Below, piece by piece: positions 56,101-64,000 of a stretch of DNA of 64,000 bases. The stretch lies in NCBI GenBank assembly GCA_013350335.1, contig CM023535.1, positions 26,752,617 to 26,816,616 of the forward strand. The letters run 5' to 3'. Below the pieces are notes generated by a model that did no database searches, was not told the origin of the DNA, and was given only the letters and a program-made list of their open reading frames with translations. Numbering within the stretch: the stretch's first letter is position 1; each line of letters starts with the position of its first letter. The position numbers and the translations under genes were made by a program. The DNA is from Chimonanthus salicifolius (Eukaryota > Streptophyta > Magnoliopsida > Laurales > Calycanthaceae).

Positions 56101-58788
56101 TGGTATTTTGCCGATAAAAACGCGGTAAATTTGAAAATACTGCCAATATTTGTGACAAGGTTGCAGACAACCGCTCAGGGCTGCTTTAACAAGATACAAA
56201 TGTTTGCTACATTCACCGTAAACTTACAAAAAAATATATGATTAGAAGATCACGGATTTAAACTAGATCTTACTGATGTGGGGGAAATGGAAGACACATA
56301 TATGTTCATTGTCATGTATGTAAAAATGGCAAGAAAAAAGAGATTCACTTCTCTCCCTGCTTTTTCTTCTAGATTCCAAAATCAATAATTTTAATATCCT
56401 TATACCTAGAACCAGAATCAACTCAAGATACCCAAGCAAGAATACAGGTATGGAAATGAGCATGGTATTTGAATCAATCCAAAACAAGTTCATAGTTGCA
56501 ATTTTGCAATATGCTACCATTCTACCCGCCCTATCACACCCAAAAAACCCCATCCCCAAAATAATAATTACTAATAATAATAATAATAATAAATGAAGGA
56601 GGAAGAATTATGCTAGGAGGGTAGTTATTTTTCAAGAGCTTACTTGTCCTCATGGGGGGCCAAGTCTCTCTATTCCAAGTAAAAGAAGGAAAACTAAATA
56701 CATAAATACGTAACAAAATAAATGACTCAAGGGCATCTCTGGGGAGACTAAGGCACCCACTTTCAATGGGGAGACTGCACATTTATCATATGATGGGATT
56801 CATATGGTTGGGTGGGATGGACAGAGGATTTTATGGATGATTTAACTTAAGGGAAATTCCTCAATCCGATTATTGTTACTTTGTGAGATAGACTATCAAA
56901 CATCAATGGTTTTGTAGCAATCAAATTATGAAAGTCTAAAATCACAAGGCCAGTATGATCAGATGGGGATCAAATTTTACAAGTCAACGTCCATATAATT
57001 ATCTACATTTTTCATCAGAAAATATATGGCCCACTTCAATATTTAAGAGCAGCCTCCCTAAATACGGAGACTTGAGAAATCTCCCCAGAATTTTCGACAG
57101 CTCAACTACATTTTCCGTAACAAAAACCTCTCTGAAAATTCATAATGACAACAAAATTGTTTCACCTTTGTCAATACCTAAAGCATATTGGACTTTTTGT
57201 ATATCACATAGATAGAGGAAATGTAAATTCAGAGATGGTGTTTTATGATTTACTATCAAGAAAAACTGATCATGGTTTATCATCAAAGTAAGAAGCTCTC
57301 TACAGCAGTTTAAATTTAAATCAATAATGATCAGTAGAAAAGTGCAGTGAACATGGTTTTAGGATGAGATCTGAGCAGCGCCACCAACCACTCCCCCTCC
57401 CCCCAACCAACCAAAAAAAAGTAATAAAATAAAATAAGATAAATAAAATTTCATAATTGATTGAAAGGGAATTCACCAAATTGTTTTTCCACAAAACTCA
57501 AGTTTGTCCCGTTGATGGAGCGAAACAAAATCTTTAACAAGTGCAATTGCATATTTTGGCATTAAAACAGCAATCATTTCTGCTGCAAACTTCGGATAGC
57601 ATGAACTTCGTAACTGCATACCTGAAACTGGCTTCTCATCATCATCAAAGTCATTTATCCCATCCGTCTGGTGTTAGGAGTCATTCTTGGGTTTGACAAA
57701 CTTTTCTATCAACGGAGACTGGTTTTTCTAATCCCAAATTAATATTTAAACCACCTGAAAGTATGAGATATTGATTTGGGTAGAAACACAACCTGAACAC
57801 CAGAAGAACTATGACTTCTAAAAGACAGCCTTCACCGTTACATTTTCATTCCAATTCACCAAAAAAGATGAATACATTCAGTACTGAAGAAAAACTTACT
57901 GTGTTAATGCGCGGTAAGGATGGTAAACAACCAAATAATAGTCCAGTGCTTCTAGAAGCTTCATTTCCATTTCCAGAATGTCTTTAATTTCAAATCGGTA
58001 TTTCTCATCTGCTGTACCTGATGTATACAAAGAAAATGTGCACAGAAGCAAATACTGAGTAAAACATCATACTCACTGATTTGAACATACAGGTCATATA
58101 GTGTGCCTGATAAGAGGTGCTGTTACATTTAATGGTGCTCGATCAAGAGAAACAATAATCTTTTATTCAAGGAGCTATGGTACAGGAACAACCCACATTT
58201 CTGCAATCAAAGCCTAAAAGATGATCCAAGTTATCCCAATCGGCAGCCTGTAAATGAACTATCACCATCAAAGGACCAAATTTAATGAGAAAAAACAAGT
58301 TACGATCACTGGATGGCGAGATTTTCTCAAGGTATTTCTCATCCATAATGGGTCTTGTTGTATGTGAAGTTTGGATCATCAAAAGGTGATGATCAGATGT
58401 AGAGGTTGTAAGGCTGAGCAAGTGGTTCCATCTAACATTTTCAGTTCTTTGTGACGAAGAAGTGATTAGCTGAAGTAATGTAATGATCGAAAGATTCATC
58501 CTCTTTCTGTAAAAGAAAATATTCTCTTTCTTTCTTTCTTTGTTCCAAACTCTTTTTTCTTTCTTTTTCCTTTATTTCTTCTTCTGCTCCTCCTCCTTCT
58601 TCTTCTTCTTCTTTGAGACGGTTAAATATTCATTGAAAGAGAGACAGATACAAATGGGGCCATTATGCTTACATTTTTTGATGCAAAAGACTATAAGTCT
58701 AGCCTGCACTGTGCTTTCTTCGGCTTTCGACGCCAGGTACAAGCAGGTTGGGGCGACAAGACGTGGCTCATACTCTGTCATGCTTTTT
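53125..58788 (-). CDS. CYCC1: Cyclin C (CDK8-module cyclin), last five exons, 5' partial
   Basis: Cyclin C binds the CDK8/CDKE kinase in the Mediator kinase module and regulates RNA polymerase II transcription in the nucleus. Exons on the minus strand: 58788-58673 (RKSMTEYEPRLVAPTCLYL, cyclin box with the conserved Lys and the Glu of KAEES), 58017-57900 (EKYRFEIKDILEMEMKLLEA), 54841-54797, 54177-54030 (NDTYRMDLILIYPPYMIALA) and 53229-53125, ending LTPKA and TAA. All four introns are GT-AG (GTAAGC, GTAAGT, GTAAGA, GTAAAG; acceptors CAG) and every junction keeps frame. About 176 residues are coded here, against about 255 in plant cyclin C. The missing roughly 80 N-terminal residues are not seen before 64000. 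There are no stops within exons, so it looks functional if the upstream exons exist. Confidence 0.93.
55820..56149. mobile_element. MITE-like insertion with 9-bp duplication
   Basis: 330 bp flanked by TTGTGACAA on both sides (55811-55819 and 56150-56158), a 9-bp duplication as made by Mutator-type transposases. The inside repeats AACGCGATTTTATCGGG and AACGCG/CGCGTT blocks in both directions. The terminal inverted repeats are weak (ATACCG against ATATTGGC), so the superfamily is an inference from the duplication length. Confidence 0.65.
56560..56593. repeat. (AAT)n microsatellite
   Basis: A run of AATAAT units inside the large cyclin C intron. Confidence 0.85.
58508..58616. repeat. CT/CTT-rich simple repeat in intron
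   Basis: TTTC, TTCT and CTT runs on the plus strand, just downstream (on the minus strand) of the cyclin-box exon. It makes a purine-rich stretch in the transcript and explains the Lys/Glu-rich frame there. Confidence 0.85.
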
Positions 58789-59623
58789 CTGAAATCAGAC
58801 ACGTAAAATGTGAGGGATTGCACCAGGAATCATATCCACAACAGCAAGCATTGTCCATGTTCAAAACTCAGAAATATAAGGACATCTTTCAGTGCTAACC
58901 TTACAAATAAAAAGGCTATAGATAAAGAAAAATAAGAAACATGTCACTGCTAGATCCAATGCTATGAAAATCGAATTGTATCGTAAAATCTTTATACATC
59001 TTGAATCGTAAATTGTAGAATCATAAGATTCATAAGTAATTTCCCTAAAAAATATTTAATATATGAAATAACGTAAAATACATCTAAAATGTAATAATAT
59101 GAGTAATTCGTCAGCTTTCTTTAAATATTAAGTGAATATTATATAATTAGTTCATTGGAGCTCAAATTTCAATGTTCCAACTCCCAAAAGTATAAGACCA
59201 GTATATAATCAAACCATACTGTGAAAAGTCAATAATAAACTTAAAAGTCCTCAAAAAGATTGAAAGGTCTTAAATACCCATCAACTTTAGCCTTACAAAC
59301 TATTAAAATAGAATGTTTTATGCTTTCACACTCCTAATAACCCCATAATTCTATTATTTATACGAATCGTAAGATTTGTTAATAGATATGAATTATTCCT
59401 CTTATCATATCGTATGAATCGTATGATGCGAATTGTGTATCGTAAGATTTTAACAACAATGACCAGATATCTTTCCCCTCCTTCCTTTTGAAAGGTAAGC
59501 TGAGGATCATTAAAAAAAAAAAAAAACAGTATGACGTAATGATAATTTTAATCATTTACATCACCAATCCTGATTCCTTTTTCAGAAAGACAAATCAAGT
59601 CAAAGATCTACTCTCGATGATCC

Positions 59624-59655
59624 TCTTGAGAGAGAGAGAGAGCGAGAGAGAGAGG
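59624..59655. repeat. (GA)n microsatellite
   Basis: A GA dinucleotide run with one interruption (GCGA). Confidence 0.85.
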
Positions 59656-60120
59656 TCCTTGTTCTTTGCTATAATGCATTAAAACCTTAACAATAATTTG
59701 AAAGAGAAAAAAAAAAAAGACATTTTGGGCTAGGCAGCTTTCAGGGTCAGACTGCATCTTATAAGATCAAAATGATGTTCATAATATTGTCCCTAACTTC
59801 ATGATTAGAGTTTTAAGGAAGTACCAAGTTTTCCTTGCCAGGGTATGATTGCCATCCACTGTTCCCTCATTCAACAATGTGGTGGCTCTGTTCATTGATA
59901 CATCATAACTGAATTTTACTCCACAAAAATGTAGCGAAGCCAGTGTAACAAGGGAACTTGGTTTTCTTAAATTTCCCCATTAGACACCCATGATTGATGC
60001 AAGGTATAAGAAACACGAAAAAATCCATAAAGGAAAGACCAAGGTATAGTTAATTTAACTTTTATTTGCTTGTAACATTAATGAACTAATACGCATTTAT
60101 TAACAGTTTATACACCATAT

Positions 60121-60975
60121 GCAGGAAATTTGAGTGTTAGGTTTCACTCATTTCCTAAGTTCCTTAGATCAGATGCCCAGCATTATGTCCAACACCAAAT
60201 GTCTGTTAGGATCCTAGTTATGTATAATGGAGCCATAACCACATTATTTTTTGACTGGCGGTAATTTTCTGAGGGGCAAAAACTTTAAATGCAATAAAGT
60301 CAAGGGGCTAAGGGGCTACTAAAGCCCTTTGCAACATAAGCTAGCTTAAGTTATCAAAGATCAAACCAAATCTCCTAATACGCCCCTTTGGCCAGGTCAT
60401 CCACTTCCCATCGCTTCCAAGAGAATATGCACTATGCAAAAATAAAACCCACATAATACATGAATCTGATAGATGAAGTCTACCGATCTCCAAGGGAATG
60501 CACACTTCTCACTTCTCAGCTATCAACGTCTGCAGGAAATTTGAGTTTTAGGTTTCACTCATTTCCTAAGTTCCTCATATCAGATGCCCAGCATTATGTC
60601 CAACACCAAATGTCTGTTTTTTTTTTTAATGGAACACCAAATGTCTGTTAGGATCCTAGTTATGTATATTGGAGCCATAACCACATTATTTTTTGACTGG
60701 CGGTAATTTACAGAGGGGGAAAAACTTTAAATGCAATAAAGTCAAGGGGCTACTAAAGCCCTTTGCAACATAAGCTAGCTTAAGTTTCAAAAATCAAACC
60801 AAATATCCTAATTCCCCCCTTTGGCCAGGTCATTCACTTCCCATCACTTCCAAGAGAATATGCACTACGCAAAAATAAAACCCACGTAATACATGATTAC
60901 ATGATATATCATGAATGTGATACATAAGGTCTGCCAATCTCCAAGGGAACACACACTTCTCACTTCTCAGCTATC
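60121..60975. repeat. Tandem duplication, 411-bp unit
   Basis: Copy one is 60121-60531 and copy two 60532-60975. Both start GCAGGAAATTTGAG and end CACTTCTCAGCTATC. Copy two holds an extra 30 bases (a T-run and a repeat of ACACCAAATGTCTG) and a few substitutions, and lacks one AAGGGGCT unit. Confidence 0.92.
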
Positions 60976-61033
60976 CAATTGAATATATATAGGAATCCCC
61001 TTCAGCCAAGACGAAAAAGACCCCTCCTAACAG

Positions 61034-61207
61034 CCTCCCAAGACTAACAAAAATTACTTGGACCTCTACAAACTCTACACCCATCCTACCAGCAATATCC
61101 AAATCAGAACCTTCTCTTAGCCTCCCAAGACTAACAAAAATTACTTGGACCTCTACAAACTCTACACCCATCCTACCAGCAATATCCAAATCAGAACCTT
61201 CTCTTAG
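61034..61207. repeat. Tandem duplication, 87-bp unit
   Basis: Two nearly identical copies (61034-61120 and 61121-61207) start CCTCCCAAGACTAAC and end CCTTCTCTTAG. Because 87 is divisible by three, an apparent minus-strand repeat protein arises here; I do not regard it as a gene. Confidence 0.93.
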
Positions 61208-62069
61208 TTCTTGCACCATGCATCAAATTCTCTCACTATGTGGTACTGAGGCATTTCTCAATTTTAAAAAGCTAAGCCTATATACTCTTTAGATAAACTA
61301 AAACTATATTCCATTTTATCTTTATCCTAATTTTTGAATACTTACCTAAAATTGGGGACCACTTGGCGGAGGGGCATGGGCTGGGGTGGGTCCACTTGAA
61401 AGGTGATTTCCAGATGATGCTTCCTAAAAAAAAATCAGGTCTATTGGATTTCAAAAGCCATATCTTTCAAAGGTCCAACAATCAATGGTAAAAATTGAAG
61501 CAGTTTTTCACGGATACAATATAACATTGAGATAAGCTTAAAATGGGTTCAAATTGGTAGGATCCAATTCACAAGATAGGATAGGTGACACATGAAACTA
61601 AATTGAATAAACCTAGATGGCAAAATTGATGCAAAACACAAAAGACAAAATAACTCTAGGGGACTAATGCAAGTAAGGACACAATGAATATGATCAAACA
61701 CGCTGAGGCTGAAATTAAGGTCTAAATATGCGAGTAAGAAGGAACACAATGAATATGATCAAACATGATGAGGCTGAAATTAAGGTTTAAATTAATATTT
61801 GCAATTTAAGAATATAACCCTGTCACAAATATTCAAACAAATTCTTGGAATCTAATATAAATGACTATAAAACAATCCAGACCAAGTCACGTTAGCAGTG
61901 AGGGTCCCTCAAAACAAAGGGTTTGTCAAATCCCACAAACATGTAGGTCTTTCATCAGAAATAGGGTTCAAGATGGCTGTTTGACAATAATATGGAAGAG
62001 AAAACTATGGGACAACAGCAATATGGATATAGAAAGGTGAGGCAGCAAAGGGTAAAGACAAATAGGGGA

Positions 62070-62145
62070 GGATTTAGGGTTAGGGTTTAAAAAGATAGCT
62101 AGAATTAAGGTTTAGATGTGGACTAGGGTTAGGGTTTAGGGGATA
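62070..62145. repeat. Telomere-like TTTAGGG motifs
   Basis: Several TTTAGGG/TTAGGG units (GATTTAGGGTTAGGGTTT; CTAGGGTTAGGGTTTAGG) occur in about 75 bases. Such telo-box motifs are common near plant promoters and leaders, but no transcription unit is identified here. Confidence 0.6.
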
Positions 62146-63575
62146 TGGCAAGTAGAATAGGATAGAAGGGATCGGCCAAGGCTAGGGTTGATGGGTTTTA
62201 ATGGGCGGCAACACAAGGAAGGGGCAAGGGGGTAATTCGAAGCAATTAGGGTTAGGTTTTGAAAAGGAAATGGAGGCAGCAACACTAGCGAAGGAGACCG
62301 TGGAATTTGAGGCAGTTAAGGAAGGGATTTGAAAGTATAGATGGGACGGTAGCCAAGGGATAGAAGAGGGGAAAATTGAGTAGCCTAGGGTTTCAAGGGA
62401 AAAAAGAAGGGAGGAAGAAAGAGAAGAAGAGAGAAAAGAGATAGGAAGAGAGAGAAGAATACCTAGATAGAGGAAAGGGCTTCTCACCCTCTTGGATTCT
62501 CATCAAGGAGCACCTTCGCATAAGCAAAAGGAGTAAGCGAAAATTCCAAATCTTTCACTAATTTTCGAACAAGGCTTACCAGGGTTATATATATTGTTTA
62601 CAATAAAATATGCCCAAATTGCCTTCAAATAAAATTTCAATAAAAAGTGACTAAAATACCCTCAAATAAAATTAACTAAACCAAAACTCATTTAATGAAA
62701 TAACAAGAAAATATGAAAGAAGCATGCTCCATGCTCTGCATTAATAGGTGTGAGGAGGTTACTGGGTGTAAATGGAGTCCAAGTGGCCCACATGGGGTTT
62801 GTCGCTCATGGGCAATATTGCCCATGAGAACCCAAGTATCCACAAATATATTCAAATATTTGCCTTAATTCCTCCACAAATACAGATACATGTATCTTTC
62901 TCCTAATTTTCAAATATTTTCCTTAAAAGCTTCTTCTTCCTACCTTTCAGGAAGGAAAAAAAAGAGAGTTTCTTCTTCCTACTCCAAGTAAAGTTTGTAC
63001 TTTGTAGATAATCCATGGCTTCCATACCTCGTGCCTTGAATCAAGAGCTTCATTTCCACCACCCATTTGGTGCCCAAACATGAATGCTCATGGGGATATG
63101 GAAATAATGGAAGGAAGAGTTTGGCAAAGGCTAGCAACTGAAAATCCAGTTTCCTTCTTCCAGTCCTATGCACAATACCCATAGTAATGTTGAGGAGTTG
63201 TAGGTTTTCCTGAAGCTGGGTCCTGTTCGAGCTTGAGCTTGGGTGGAGTGGGACACCCTTTTGGTCATTCAATGGGCAAAGGACACTAATAGCCAATAAA
63301 GGCTCCTAAACAAAGGTAAAGAGATTTGTTGTGCAATGAAGACATGTAGGCTTACCAATCCCACATTCAGGGAATACTAGAACCAACCATCCCTGAAACA
63401 GAATCTTGCCATGTGTTGTTGTCCCCTTCTTTATGTCATCTTACTTGGGACATCGAGCCATTCCATTTCTTCTCCATGAATAGGAAGAAAGAAATTGTAG
63501 GTCCTCCAAAACAAAGTTAACAATGAACATTATGTCATCGAGAAGGTGATCTTAGAGTGGCTTTTTGGGCTTCAA

Positions 63576-63792
63576 TTTTTTTTTTTTTTGATGACCGAAG
63601 GTGTCCAGGTGTCTCGCGCGACTAGTCCTTCAGGGCATATGCATGCCTCCCTACAAACACATGCCGGGTTCAAGCAGTAAGACCTTACTCTGTATATATC
63701 CGACGGAGAGTGGCCCTTTATTGAAGTTACCAGAGATTGAACCCAAGACCTCAATCCTGAAGTCGTGTCTCAACCACTAGGCCAACCCCTTC
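63576..63792 (-). mobile_element. tRNA-derived SINE with target duplication
   Basis: On the minus strand it starts GAAGGGGTTGGCCTAGTGG, a pol III A-box-like start. About 35 bases on, it has the B box GGGTTCAATCTC (63734-63745), and it ends in a run of about 14 A. The exact 11-bp duplication TTGGGCTTCAA flanks it (63565-63575 and 63793-63803). Such elements are copied by LINE reverse transcriptase. The 60-codon frame inside is not a gene. Confidence 0.85.
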
Positions 63793-63803
63793 TTGGGCTT
63801 CAA

Positions 63804-64000
63804 AAATTGAATGTATTCATGCATCTTTCAATTTCTAACATATGTGGAGCTTGGAGAATTTTTTTTTTTGAAAAATAGCTTGCAGAAAAAATTGTAACAT
63901 TGTATAGTTGACTTTTGTTCATTCCTTTACCTTCTTGGGTTGGTCAATAGTGGCATGTATTTCTTTTGTTGCAGGCTTCTAGCTTCATATTTTATGGGTT
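63804..64000. other. Right edge, nothing recognised
   Basis: Short AT-rich end of the window. TTGTTGCAGGCTTC near 63970 resembles a splice acceptor on the plus strand but has no recognisable exon after it. Confidence 0.4.

Larger units (their letters stand above)
54842..57899 (-). other. 3.06 kb cyclin C intron
   Basis: Lies between the exon ending RALTQ and the exon starting LLPDAG. It carries the MITE at 55820-56149 and an AAT microsatellite at 56560-56593. I see no extra exon with cyclin sequence. The frames at 55.7, 56.3 and 57.0 kb match nothing. Confidence 0.8.
58789..63564. other. Cyclin C upstream intron or 5' flank, no exon found
   Basis: The acceptor at 58789-58791 (CTGATTTCAG) starts an intron running right. 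I searched by eye for the complement of the expected N-terminal cyclin C sequence and found none. The region contains two tandem duplications (60121-60975 and 61034-61207), GA repeats (59624-59655), telomere-like TTTAGGG motifs (62070-62145) and short frames of no known family. Confidence 0.5.

Noticed and set aside
60971..61219. Apparent two-repeat protein on the minus strand
   Set aside because: It results from the 87-bp tandem duplication; there is no start context, domain or continuation.

Overview
The window looks like nuclear DNA of a seed plant, almost certainly a flowering plant. It is AT-rich, gene-poor and packed with nested plant transposons. It carries one conserved spliced gene, a plant cyclin C (Mediator kinase module), and a nuclear tRNA-Lys(TTT) pair. 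There is no operon-like structure. Most open frames lie in transposons or in LTR sequence and are not genes.

Layout. 1-1473: AT-rich, nothing recognised. 1474-12535: a nest. An old copia-like LTR is split by a minus-strand solo LTR (3075-12159). That solo LTR holds a TRIM element (4371-4881), a hAT-type MITE (5291-5622) and a 4.45 kb plus-strand solo LTR (7690-12142) with an array of GGGTTCGGCCAT hairpins. 12536-18600: AT-rich with microsatellites. 18603-18950: tandem duplication of a tRNA-Lys(TTT) gene; the second copy is intact. 19769-24777: a 5'-truncated, stop-ridden Ty3/gypsy chromovirus-type pol (plus) meets an inverted copy of its own LTR. 24778-38861: a second decayed element of that family on the minus strand, split by three solo LTRs (28452-29578, 30487-33546, 35482-38477), all with 5-bp target duplications. 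38862-50468: a deleted gypsy element (minus) carrying a second TRIM (39186-39997). Its 5' LTR is split by an 8.4 kb Mutator-like element, MULE (41413-49839). 50469-51662: 5' end of a copia-type element. 53125-58788: the last five exons of cyclin C (minus). 60.1-61.2 kb: two tandem duplications. 63576-63792: a SINE with an 11-bp target duplication.

The most notable system is the MULE. It has about 1 kb terminal inverted repeats (TIRs) built from many TTCGAA-centred palindromes, with a TATA-like box at the inner edge of each. It has a FAR1/MuDR-type transposase gene on the left arm and a convergent second gene on the right arm. That second gene encodes a 'putative plant transposon protein' domain followed by a Pro/Ala-rich tail. 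This copies the convergent layout of maize MuDR, but with a different second protein. Both genes carry stops or frameshifts, so this copy is not autonomous now. The cyclin C exons are intact and correctly phased, but the N-terminal exons are not visible, so they lie beyond position 64000 or are lost.
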